DNA of 64,000 nucleotides. Origin: Thalassobacillus cyri (GTDB lineage: Bacteria; Bacillota; Bacilli; Bacillales; Halobacillaceae). How positions within the stretch are numbered: the stretch's first letter is position 1; the number at the start of each line of letters is the position of its first letter. A program made the translations under genes and the position numbers. The DNA lies in assembly GCF_900107755.1 (NCBI RefSeq), contig NZ_FNQR01000004.1, positions 124,001 to 188,000 on the forward strand, written 5' to 3'. This document shows positions 17,409 to 27,100 of the stretch, one piece after another. The notes under the pieces were generated by a model. That model saw only the letters and a program-made list of their open reading frames with translations. It ran no database searches and was not told the DNA's origin.

Positions 17409-18490
17409 ATGAATGAAGGTCTAGCAAGAAAGCTGCTCCAGGGTGAAGTGCCAGGATCGGTTTGCCTGGTCATGAAGCAGGGTGAGGTTGTTTTCCATGA
17501 AGCTTTTGGTTCGGCAGTCCGTGAACCTGTACCAGTTGCAATGGAGAAGGATACTGTTTTTGATATTGCTTCCCTGACGAAAATCGTCACGAGCACGCTT
17601 ATCCTGAAATTGGTGAATGAACAAGCATTTACGCTATCTGCCAAAGTAGATGAGCTGCTGCCGGAAGTGGCTGGCTCGAAAACGCTGAGCGAACGACTGT
17701 CTGGTGTTCTGTTCAAAACTTGTTGAGCCACAGCTCGGGACTGCCGGCCTGGTACCCATTTTATACGCGTAGGGAAGAAGATTTTTTCAGTATCCTAGCT
17801 GATATCCTGACCAGGTACCCAAAGGAAAATAGCACGGTCTACAGTGATTTGAATTTCATGCTGCTTGGTAAGATTATCGAAACGAAAACCTCTCTATCCT
17901 TGAAGGAGGCTGTCGAGCATTACATCTCCAAACCGTTAGGATTACCCACCCTTTTTTATACCCCTTTACATACACCGAAGGATAGAATAGCAGCGACAGA
18001 GTACGGCAATCAAATCGAGCAGGGCATGTGCCGGGAACGAGGACTGACTTTTGATGAATGGCGGCCTGTCGACCAGCCCATTCACGGACAGGTCAATGAT
18101 GGGAATGGTTTTTACTATTTCGATGGTGTGGCAGGTCATGCGGGATTGTTTGCCAATGCAGAAGATGTCGCTGAACTAGGACAACTCTATTTGAATGAGG
18201 GAATCTGGGATGGCGAGCAGTGGATAGATAGAAGTATCATCCAGGCTGCCAAACAGGATTACGGAGGCGCTAGAGGGTTGGGGTGGCAGTTTGCACCGAT
18301 GTTTCCTAAAGGCTATGGACACACAGGTTTTACCGGGACATCCTTATGGGTTTCCGATCATCACCAGTTGATTACGGTGCTGCTGACGAACCGTTTGCAC
18401 ACGGAAAAGCCCAAAGCAGTGAATGAGTTACGAAAGGATGTGCATCAGGAAATTATGAAAGCGTTTTATAAAAAGGAGGCTTACAAATGA
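17409..18490 (+). pseudogene. Serine beta-lactamase-family hydrolase (AmiE-like), frameshifted
   Basis: Two adjoining frames make up one class C beta-lactamase-fold protein of about 360 residues. The first (17409-17726) carries SLTK, the SxxK nucleophile motif. It drifts after about 17708 into a stop at 17724-17726, while the frame read from about 17711 gives VQNLLSHSSGLPAWY, the expected continuation, then YSDLNF (the YxN equivalent) and GHTGFTGTS. One missing base near 17709 explains the break. Bacillus AmiE (YbbE), a MurNAc-L-alanine amidase, belongs to this family; here no signal peptide is seen, so it would act on imported muropeptides in the cytosol. The assignment to amidase rather than esterase rests on context. 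Confidence 0.75.
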
Positions 18491-20046
18491 AGAAAAATTG
18501 GATGGCTTTATTGATGGGGATTGTCATGGCGACACTTTTATTAAGCGCCTGTTCTAATGAAGGTTCCAGTAATGAAGCGGATGCAGATGGTGGCAGTGGC
18601 GAGGCTGCCACTGAACAGGTTTTGAAAATAGGGAATGATCAGGAGCCTGCCGGGCTTGATCCGCATAAAGTTCCTGCGCATTCCTCGATTCGTATTTATG
18701 AAAAAATTTATGACAGCCTATTAACGTTTGATGAAGACATGAAAGTACAGCCGGAACTGGCAGAGAAGTGGGAGCAGCCAGATGAAACTACCTACGTGTT
18801 CACCCTGCGGGAAGGCGTCAAGTTTCATAATGGCCGCGAAATGACAGCTGAAGATGTGAAATACAGCTTTGAGCGAATCATGGATGAAGAGACAGCTTCT
18901 ATTGCTAAATCCTATTTTGACAAAGTTGAATCCATTGAAGTGGTCAGTCCTACAGAAATCAAGTTCACACTTTCTGAGCCATACGCTCCTTTCCTTTCTT
19001 ATGTTGCTAGTACGAATGCAGCGATTGTGGCGAAAGAAGTAGTAGAAGAAAATGGTGACTTGAATCAGGCAGCTGTCGGAACAGGTCCATTTAAATTAGA
19101 TGAATGGCTTCCTGACAACCATGTCAAATTATCAAAAAACGAAGATTATTATAAAGATGGCCAGCCGAAATTGGATGGCATTACGTATTTGACGATGAAG
19201 GATGAATCTGCACGTCTTGCTGCTATCCGTACGGGAGAGGTACATGTGACTACATTATCCTCCCAGTCGATTCCACTTGCGGAAAAAAGTGACGGGGTGG
19301 AAATCAAAAGCTACCAATCTACGGAATATAGCTATGTCGGATTCAATGTGAATAAAGAACCGTTCAATGATGTGAAAGTACGACAGGCAATCAGCCTGGC
19401 CGTCGATCGTAAGGAAGTTGCGGATGTCGTCTGGAAGGGGGATGCCGTTTTATCGGGTCCTATCCCAGAGTCCATGGGGCAATGGGCCATCGACGTCAGT
19501 CAGGAAGAGCTTTACCAGCAGAACATCGAAAAAGCGAAGGAATTGTTAGCAGAGGCAGGCTATGAAGATGGTTTTGAAACCGTCATTTCCACCGCTTCTA
19601 CTTATACTGATATGGTCGACACTGCTCAGCTGTTACAACAGCAATTAGAAGCAATCGGCATCAAGGCAGAAATCAAGCAGCTGGAATGGGGTCAATACAT
19701 TGATACGTGGACGAACGGAGATCACGATATGCTGGTCGGACGTAACAGTTCAGGATCTGACCCGGATCGCTCAATCGGCTTTTTCTTCTCTACCGATGGA
19801 TCAGCCAACGTCTGGGGCTTCTCGGATGAAAAAATTGATCAGCTAGCCGAAGAAGGGCGTACAACGATCGATCCAGAGAAGCGCGTAGAGATTTATAATG
19901 AAGCGCAAAAGCGGGTCATTGAGCAGACGCCAAACTTGTTCTTAGTCTCCCCGGAGAAGTTTTTCATTGTACGTGATAGTGTGGATAATTATTCACCAAC
20001 GGCTAATGAGCCTGAGAACTTCAACGATGTCGTCATCATGGAATAA
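18487..20046 (+). CDS. Peptide ABC transporter substrate-binding lipoprotein (family 5)
   Basis: A 519-residue lipoprotein with a signal peptide and lipobox LLLSAC (Cys22), an acidic Gly/Ser linker, then a family 5 binding domain (DQEPAGLDPHKV; TYVFTLREGVKFHNG; the conserved AVDRKEVADVVWKG). Such proteins capture di- and oligopeptides, and some bind murein peptides. It overlaps the hydrolase gene by 4 bp, has AAGGAGG ahead of the ATG, and is followed by an attenuator-like hairpin and then both permeases and ATPases. Placement after anmK suggests muropeptides as the cargo, which is inference. Confidence 0.9.
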   Translation: MKKNWMALLMGIVMATLLLSACSNEGSSNEADADGGSGEAATEQVLKIGNDQEPAGLDPHKVPAHSSIRIYEKIYDSLLTFDEDMKVQPELAEKWEQPDETTYVFTLREGVKFHNGREMTAEDVKYSFERIMDEETASIAKSYFDKVESIEVVSPTEIKFTLSEPYAPFLSYVASTNAAIVAKEVVEENGDLNQAAVGTGPFKLDEWLPDNHVKLSKNEDYYKDGQPKLDGITYLTMKDESARLAAIRTGEVHVTTLSSQSIPLAEKSDGVEIKSYQSTEYSYVGFNVNKEPFNDVKVRQAISLAVDRKEVADVVWKGDAVLSGPIPESMGQWAIDVSQEELYQQNIEKAKELLAEAGYEDGFETVISTASTYTDMVDTAQLLQQQLEAIGIKAEIKQLEWGQYIDTWTNGDHDMLVGRNSSGSDPDRSIGFFFSTDGSANVWGFSDEKIDQLAEEGRTTIDPEKRVEIYNEAQKRVIEQTPNLFLVSPEKFFIVRDSVDNYSPTANEPENFNDVVIME

Positions 20047-20053
20047 AAATCAC

Positions 20054-20082
20054 AGGGCAGAGAGCGATTTCTGCCCTTTTTT
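20054..20082 (+). terminator. Attenuating hairpin between binding protein and permeases
   Basis: AGGGCAGA and TCTGCCCT pair around an 8-nt loop, followed by five T. Partial termination here would leave more binding-protein message than permease message, as is common in such operons. Confidence 0.7.
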
Positions 20083-20111
20083 CATCACTTTGATAAAGGT
20101 GTGAAGCCCTC

Positions 20112-21056
20112 ATGTTTGCTTATATCTTACGACGATTACTCATGTTGATACCGGTGTTATTCGGTATCTCTGTATTCATCTTTTTGATTATGAAAATGAT
20201 TCCCGGTGACGTAGTCAGTACAATACTTGGAACGGAAGCAACCGATGAAGCCAGGAGTCAATTAGAAAAACAATTCGGTCTCAATCTTCCAATCTATCAG
20301 CAGTACCTGCAGTGGATGGGAGGCGTGCTTACAGGGGATTTTGGTGTGTCACTACGAACAGGGAAACCGATTTTGGGTGATATCATCAGCCGCTTCGGAT
20401 TGACTTTAGAGTTGACGTTGTTATCTGCATTCATCTCCTGGATCATCGCTATTCCACTCGGAATTGTGGCCGCCTTAAAAAGGAATACCAGCACAGACTT
20501 CGGGGTCCGGATCATTTCCCTGCTTGGTGTTTCGGTGCCAAACTTTGCTTTGGCTACGTTGCTATTACTGGTATTATCACTGGCGTTCTCCTATTATCCG
20601 CCAGCTGGCTATGTCTCGTTATTCGAAGAACCTATGAAGAACCTGCAGATGATGGTTTTGCCGGCATTTGTGTTAGGGACTGCGATGGCTGGAGCGGTAA
20701 TGCGGATGACCCGGTCGTCGATTTTAGAAGTGCTGCGCCAGGATTTTATCCGGACGATTCGTGCCAAAGGTGCCAGTGAGCGGATTGTCATTTTCAATCA
20801 TGCATTGAAAAACGCGATGATCCCAATTTTGACGATTATTGGAATGCAAATCGGTACGTTGCTTGGTGGTACGGTCATCATTGAACAAATATTTTCTTTG
20901 CCAGGATTAGGTCAGATGGTTTTGACAGCTATCAACCAGCGTGACTATCCCGTTGTTCAGGGAGCTGTCTTGTTCATAGCGACCGTTTTTGTGCTTATCA
21001 ACCTATTCGTTGATGTTCTCTATTCGTATTTGGACCCGAGAATTACATATAAATAA
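20112..21056 (+). CDS. Peptide ABC transporter permease (DppB/OppB type)
   Basis: A 314-residue inner-membrane permease with about six hydrophobic segments. The N terminus RRLLMLIPVLFGISVFIFLIM is typical of DppB, and the EAA coupling loop (RTIRAKGASERIVIFNHALKNAMIP, broken here at RAKGAS and HALKNAMIP) contacts the ATPase. It pairs with the next gene to form the channel of the peptide importer. Confidence 0.92.
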   Translation: MFAYILRRLLMLIPVLFGISVFIFLIMKMIPGDVVSTILGTEATDEARSQLEKQFGLNLPIYQQYLQWMGGVLTGDFGVSLRTGKPILGDIISRFGLTLELTLLSAFISWIIAIPLGIVAALKRNTSTDFGVRIISLLGVSVPNFALATLLLLVLSLAFSYYPPAGYVSLFEEPMKNLQMMVLPAFVLGTAMAGAVMRMTRSSILEVLRQDFIRTIRAKGASERIVIFNHALKNAMIPILTIIGMQIGTLLGGTVIIEQIFSLPGLGQMVLTAINQRDYPVVQGAVLFIATVFVLINLFVDVLYSYLDPRITYK

Positions 21057-21076
21057 TTGATTTCGGAGTGGTAACT

Positions 21077-21904
21077 ATGAAAGAAATCATAGCTAGATTA
21101 AAGAAAGATAAGGTTGGAATTGTTGGTGTCATCGGCGTAGGGCTTGTCCTTGTGCTTGGTCTTTTCGGTCCGTGGCTTTCCCCGCATGATTCGACGGAAA
21201 TGTATAAAGAGCATATGTTGGAAGGACCGAGCGCAACTTATTGGTTCGGTACGGATGAATTCGGCAGGGATATTTTCAGCCGGGTTGTAGAAGGGGCGAG
21301 GGTCTCGTTGTACGTAGGGCTGATTTCTGTTGGCATTGGTGCTTCGTTAGGCTTTGTGTTCGGACTGATTGCCGGCTTCTTTCAGAACTGGATTGACAAC
21401 CTGATTATGCGAATCATGGATATATTGTTCGCTTTCCCGGATATTCTTCTTGCACTGACCATTGTGGCAGTACTTGGACCTAATTTGGAAAATACCATGA
21501 TTGCCATCGGAATCGTTTTTACACCTGTCTTTACGCGTACGGTTCGTGCCGCTGTCATTGCGGTCAAGGAAATGGAGTTCATCACCAGCGCAAAAGCAAT
21601 CGGGGTCAAAACGCACAAGGTCATATTCCGTCACGTGTCACCGAACGTGCTGGCTCCATTTATCGTTCAAAGTACATTAGCATTATCCGGAGCGATTTTG
21701 ACAGAAGCCGCCTTAAGTTTCCTGGGTCTTGGCATCCAGCCTCCAAATCCATCTTGGGGTGCAATGTTGAATGAGAGCCGCCAGTATATGGAGATTGCTC
21801 CGTGGATTGCGATATTCCCGGCATTGTTCATCATTGTCACTATTTTCTGTTTCAATCTGCTTGGGGATAGTTTACGAGACTTATTGGATCCAAAATTGAA
21901 ATAG
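21077..21904 (+). CDS. Peptide ABC transporter permease (DppC/OppC type)
   Basis: A 275-residue permease with about six membrane segments, the DppC hallmark GTDEFGRDIFSRVVEGAR after the first segment, and the EAA loop around AKAIGVKTHKVIFRHV. ATG at 21077 is chosen over an in-frame GTG at 21068 because CGGAGTGG lies at proper distance from the ATG and overlaps the GTG. It is followed within 20 bp by the first ATPase gene. Confidence 0.92.
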   Translation: MKEIIARLKKDKVGIVGVIGVGLVLVLGLFGPWLSPHDSTEMYKEHMLEGPSATYWFGTDEFGRDIFSRVVEGARVSLYVGLISVGIGASLGFVFGLIAGFFQNWIDNLIMRIMDILFAFPDILLALTIVAVLGPNLENTMIAIGIVFTPVFTRTVRAAVIAVKEMEFITSAKAIGVKTHKVIFRHVSPNVLAPFIVQSTLALSGAILTEAALSFLGLGIQPPNPSWGAMLNESRQYMEIAPWIAIFPALFIIVTIFCFNLLGDSLRDLLDPKLK

Positions 21905-21920
21905 AGAGGAGGCAGTCAGG

Positions 21921-22904
21921 ATGGCACCAATATTACAAATCAAGGACTTGCAAATCGATGTGAAAATGGATGAAGAAGTACTGAATGTCGTTAAAAATAT
22001 CAACTTAGAAATAGGAAAAAGGGAGATTTATGGCATTGTCGGTGAATCCGGCAGCGGGAAAAGTCTGACTTCGTTAGCTATTATGGGGTTGCTCGCGAGT
22101 CCCCCCTTACAAGTTTCCAAAGGAGAGATCTTTTTTGAAGAGGATAAGGACTTATTGAAATTATCTTCGAGGGAATTACGCAAAATTCGTGGCAATAAAA
22201 TTTCGATGATCTTCCAGGAACCGATGTCGGCGCTCGATCCCCTTTTTACCATCGAAGACCAATTGATGGAGTCACTGAAGTTTCACACCAAGCTATCAAA
22301 AAAAGAAATGAAACGGGCGTGCGTGAAGATCATAGAGAAGGTAGGGATTCCACGTCCAGAGCAGATCATGAAAGAGTATCCTCACCAGTTGTCCGGAGGA
22401 ATGCGGCAGCGCATCATGATTGCCATTGCCATGTTATGCAATCCAAAACTATTGATTGCTGATGAGCCGACAACGGCGCTTGATGTAACCATTCAAGCCC
22501 AAATATTGGACTTGATGAAAGAGTTGCGGGATGACTTCGAAACGTCCATCCTCATGATTACACATGACTTAGGGGTGATAGCGGAGACCTGCCAGCGAGT
22601 GGCTGTCATGTATGCCGGTGAAATCGTAGAGGAGACTGATGTCGTCAGCCTGTTTCACCGACCCAAGCACCCTTATACAAAAGGTTTGTTGAAATCTATG
22701 GTAGGGGACCGTTCAGATGCCTTATATTCTATCCCTGGAAAAGTGCCATCTGTGGAACAGATGCCGAAAGGATGCAGATTTGTGACACGCTGTCCCGAAG
22801 CGATGGATATATGTGAAAAAGTGTCACCTGATGACCTGGAAGTTGCGGATAACCATCGCTGTAAATGTTGGCTTTACCAGAAGGAGATGGCAAACCATGT
22901 CTGA
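21921..22904 (+). CDS. Peptide ABC transporter ATPase (DppD/OppD type)
   Basis: A 327-residue ATP-binding subunit: Walker A GESGSGKS (about residues 41-48), Q-loop [10 protein letters not shown], signature LSGGMRQR, Walker [14 protein letters not shown]-loop ITHDLG, and a C-terminal Cys-rich oligopeptide-transporter tail ([15 protein letters not shown]). It starts after AGGAGGCAG. Its end overlaps the second ATPase start by 8 bp, which points to coupled translation of the two ATPases. Confidence 0.93.
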   Translation: MAPILQIKDLQIDVKMDEEVLNVVKNINLEIGKREIYGIVGESGSGKSLTSLAIMGLLASPPLQVSKGEIFFEEDKDLLKLSSRELRKIRGNKISMIFQEPMSALDPLFTIEDQLMESLKFHTKLSKKEMKRACVKIIEKVGIPRPEQIMKEYPHQLSGGMRQRIMIAIAMLCNPKLLIADEPTTALDVTIQAQILDLMKELRDDFETSILMITHDLGVIAETCQRVAVMYAGEIVEETDVVSLFHRPKHPYTKGLLKSMVGDRSDALYSIPGKVPSVEQMPKGCRFVTRCPEAMDICEKVSPDDLEVADNHRCKCWLYQKEMANHV

Positions 22905-23868
22905 GACATTACTCAAAGTAGAAGCATTAGAAAAATTTTTCCCCGTCAAAGCTGGCATATTCAAGCGAACGAAAGGCTATGTAAAAGCAGTCAACGATGT
23001 AAGTTTTGAAGTAAAGGCTAAAGAAACACTGTCCTTAGTCGGCGAAAGTGGCTGTGGGAAATCCACATTAGGCAGGAGTATTTTGCGTATTTTGGAACCG
23101 ACAGGCGGGAAGGTGTTATTCAACGATAAAAATATTTTGGATTATTCCAAACAGGATCTAAGAAAAATGCGGCGGGATATGCAGCTGGTTTTCCAGGATC
23201 CTTATAGTTCTCTAAACCCTCGCATGACGGTGAGAGAGTTAGTGTCCGAGCCTTTATACACCCACTTTTCCATTAGTAAGATGGAGGCTGATCAGCGAGT
23301 GGATGAGATTTTGGAGAAAGTAGGATTACCTTTAGAGCATTCGAAACGCTATCCCCACCAATTCAGTGGTGGACAACGGCAGCGAATCAGCATTGCCAGG
23401 GCGCTGGTATTGAAGCCAAAACTCGTTGTCGCGGATGAACCAGTTTCAGCTTTGGATGTTTCCATCCAGGCTCAGATTTTAAAGCTGCTAGTCGATTTAC
23501 AGGAGGAGTTTGACTTGACTTATCTGTTCATCTCCCATGATTTGAACGTAGTCAAACATATCAGCGACCGCGTCGGCGTCATGTATCTCGGGAAAATAAT
23601 GGAACTGGCTGATACCGAGGCCTTGTATGAGGAACCGCTCCACCCCTATACAAAAGCCTTATTGTCAGCCGTGCCAACATCTGATCCCCTTGTAAAAAAA
23701 GAACGAATCATACTGAAGGGGGATGTGCCGAGTCCAACTGATCCGCCAAGCGGATGTCCCTTCCATCAACGGTGCCCGCTAGCAGAAGAGAAATGCCAGA
23801 ATGTGCTGCCTGAATTTGTACAAGTCAGGCCTAAACATTGGGTGGCATGTCATCTGGTGGAACAATAA
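22897..23868 (+). CDS. Peptide ABC transporter ATPase (DppF/OppF type)
   Basis: A 323-residue ATP-binding subunit with Walker A GESGCGKS, Q-loop FQDPYSSLNPRMTV, signature FSGGQRQR, Walker B VVADEPVSALD, H-loop ISHDLN and the C-terminal GCPFHQRCPLAEEKC. The ATG at 22897 is preferred to an in-frame upstream start at 22813 because AAGGAGA sits 10 bp ahead and the protein then begins like other DppF proteins. It closes the peptide importer and the anmK operon. Confidence 0.93.
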   Translation: MSETLLKVEALEKFFPVKAGIFKRTKGYVKAVNDVSFEVKAKETLSLVGESGCGKSTLGRSILRILEPTGGKVLFNDKNILDYSKQDLRKMRRDMQLVFQDPYSSLNPRMTVRELVSEPLYTHFSISKMEADQRVDEILEKVGLPLEHSKRYPHQFSGGQRQRISIARALVLKPKLVVADEPVSALDVSIQAQILKLLVDLQEEFDLTYLFISHDLNVVKHISDRVGVMYLGKIMELADTEALYEEPLHPYTKALLSAVPTSDPLVKKERIILKGDVPSPTDPPSGCPFHQRCPLAEEKCQNVLPEFVQVRPKHWVACHLVEQ

Positions 23869-23878
23869 AATAACAAAG

Positions 23879-23906
23879 AAGCCCGTCCTTAGAGACGGAC
23901 TTTTTT
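23879..23906 (+). terminator. Terminator of the anmK-peptide transporter operon
   Basis: AAGCCCGTC and GACGGACTT pair with one mismatch around CTTAGA, followed by a T run. Confidence 0.8.
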
Positions 23907-24102
23907 AATGGGAAAATGAGCGATGTTGCAACAAACTCCAGGCATGTATAGGTGAAAACTCCAATGTAAGATTATATCTTTTGGCATGGTCAATTGGAAC
24001 CGTTTTCATTAAAATTTGTCATAATTATACTCTTATTGTCAAAATTTCTTTATACTGGAATTGCTAGACGTATGACTATTAATCTAAATGGAGGGTATGC
24101 AG

Positions 24103-27100
24103 ATGCAAAAAGTCTTGCGTAATCGGATTCAAGCTCTGAGTTTGATTGCTGTATTGCTGCTCGGTACGTTCGTTGCTCCGGTCCAGCCGGTTCAAGCGGA
24201 TGAGCACATGGACGATTTGATTATTTCTGAATATGTAGAGGGAGGCAGCTACAATAAAGCACTCGAACTCTATAATGGTACAGGTGAAGAAATAGATTTA
24301 TCGCAGTATACCTTGGAGTTATATTCCAACCAAAGTGAAACTGCGACAGCAAGTCTTAATCTTGATGGGACTCTACAAAGTGGAGAAGTATTTGTAGTAG
24401 CTCATGGGAGTGCTGGCAGTGAAATTAAAGCCGTGGCTAATTTACTGGACAGCGGTTTAGCTAATTTTAACGGGGATGACCCGGTAGTATTAAAATATCA
24501 AGATAATGTAGTAGATTCCATTGGATCACTTGGTAGTACGGACGCTTTTGGAAAAGATGTTACGTTGGTACGTAACGCTGATGTGACTAATGGAGATACG
24601 AATGCTAATGATGAATTTGTAGTAAGTGACGAGTGGGATAGCTATCCTAAAGATACGATCAATTACCTTGGTTCCTATGAGATGCCAGAAGTTGAGCCAG
24701 TAGAACTTCAAACAATCGAAGAGGCTCGCCAGGCTGAAGAAGGTACACAAGTAAAAGTGAAGGGAATTACGACTGCATCCTTTGAAGCAGGCGGACAGAC
24801 GAACCTTTACATACAAGATGACACAGCAGGAATCATTGTCCGTGCGCCAGGCTTGAATGTGCAGCCAGGAGATGAAGTGGAAGCACAAGGTGAATTTTCT
24901 TCTTATTATGGCATGCAGCAGATTCTTGCTTCCTCCGCTACAGTTGAAGTAGTTACTGAAGGTGCAGGTGTACCGGATGCACAATCTATGAGCTCTATCG
25001 ATTTTTCAGCGGAAAATGGAGAAGCGATCGAAGGTGAATTTGTTTCTACTGAAAATGTGGAAATCACAGAAGTAAATGAACACGGAGAATTTACAGCGAC
25101 TGATGAAAATGGAAGTTTCTTGATTCAGCCGCAAGATGAAGACCTTTTAAAAGTCGGAGAATCCTACGAAGTTGTTCAAGGTGTCGTTGATTACAGCTAT
25201 GGCAACTATAAGCTTCTTCCTCGTTCTGGGGATGATGTTATTGATGTTGTTTTCTCTGTGAAAGCAAACCCTGCATCTGGCTCCGTCTTTGAAGGTACAC
25301 AAGTAAAATTAAAGACTTACGAAGAAGGCGCGGAAATCTATTATAATATCGACGGTTCAGAGCCTACTACTGATAGTATGCTTTATGACGAAGCGATCGA
25401 AATTACAGAAGATACGACAATCAAAGCAGTTGCTGCCCGTGAAAGCGGCGAAACTAGTGAAGTCGCTACATTTGATTACACGATTTTGAAGCCTGCGGAT
25501 GAAGTAGATATCCATGACATCCAGGGTGCTGGTCACACTTCCCCTTATGAAGGCAATGCGGTTTCCGGTGTCGAAGGTGTCGTAACAAAGCTTGATGGTA
25601 GCAAGGGTTTTTACATGCAAAGCCTGAACCCTGATGATGATATTGCTACATCCGAAGGTATTTATGTTTATCAGCGCAGTCATGCCGTTGAAGTAGGCGA
25701 CTTGGTTGCGGTTGATGGAACTGTGAAAGAATGGCGTGAAGATGGTTATTCCTATGCAAATGACTTATTGACTACTCAAATCACAGGCTCCGGGGTGACA
25801 GTAGTAGAATCTGATGTAGAACTTCCTGATCCGGTTGTAATCGGTGAATATCGTATCCAGCCTACGGAAGTTATCGAAGATGATGAAATGACATCCTTCG
25901 ACCCGGCAGCAGATGGCCTTGATTTTTATGAAAGTCTGGAAGGTATGCAAATCCAGTTAAATGATGCTTCTGTAACTGGTCCGATCAAATATGATGAACT
26001 TCCAGTATTAGTCGAAACTAGTGAAGATCAACTTCGTACAGATGCTGGAGGATTATTGATTTCACCAGATGACTATAATCCGGAGCGTATGCTAATTGAT
26101 GTGGATGGAATTGATTTGACAGCTAAGACTGGCGACTATTTTGTTGAACCAATTACAGGTGTTGTAAGTTATGACTACAGTAACTTCAAAATCCGTCCGA
26201 CAGGTGGTTTCCCTGAAATCCAGAATGGCGGTACCGAGCCTGATAGTACTGAGCTCAAGGGCTTGAAGCCGAAGTTGACTGTAGCAAGCTATAACGTAGA
26301 GAATTTCCACGCTGGTACAGACCAGGAAAAAGTGCAACGTATTGCTGAAACCATGGTAGAAAACTTAAACGCTCCAGACATTATCGGTCTTGTCGAAGTA
26401 CAGGATAACAATGGTCCTGAAGACGACGGTACTGTGGATGCTACGGAAAGCTATCAAACGTTGATTGAAGCAATTGAAGCGGCTGGCGGGCCAAGCTACG
26501 AGTTTTCTGATATTGCTCCAGAAGACAAAGAAGATGGCGGTCAGCCAGGAGGGAATATCCGTGTCGGTTTCCTTTATAACCCTGACCGTGTATCGATGAC
26601 AGACAAGCCGGCTGGCGATGCGACAACTTCAGTTGATGTAGATGATAGCGGTTTGACTTTGAATCCAGGGCGCATCGATCCGACAAATGATGCATTCTAT
26701 GATTCTCGTAAAGTTCTTGCCGGAGAATTTATGTTCAATGGCGAAAAAGTGACGGTTATCGCAAATCACTTCAATTCTAAAGGTGGCGACGGAGCATTAT
26801 TCGGTGCTGAGCATCCAGTTGTACTTGGAAGTGAAGAGCAGCGTTTGCAGCAGGCAGAGGTTGTTAACGGATTTGTGCAAGATATTAAGGCAGAAGATCC
26901 TGATGCTAACGTGGTGGTATTAGGGGACTTGAATGACTTTGAATTCTCAGCACCAGTTCAAACGTTAAAAGGTGATATCCTTACCAACATGATCGAAGAG
27001 CTTCCGCGGGAAGAGCGTTACACGTATATCTACCAAGGAAACTCTCAAGTGTTGGATCATATCCTTGTCAGTAACAACTTGGCACATCGCACCAAAGCCG

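Noticed and set aside
24016-24056. A Pho box before the secreted nuclease
   Set aside because: The repeated hexamers are not spaced at 11 bp and match TTAACA-type units poorly. It was kept only as a low-interest observation.
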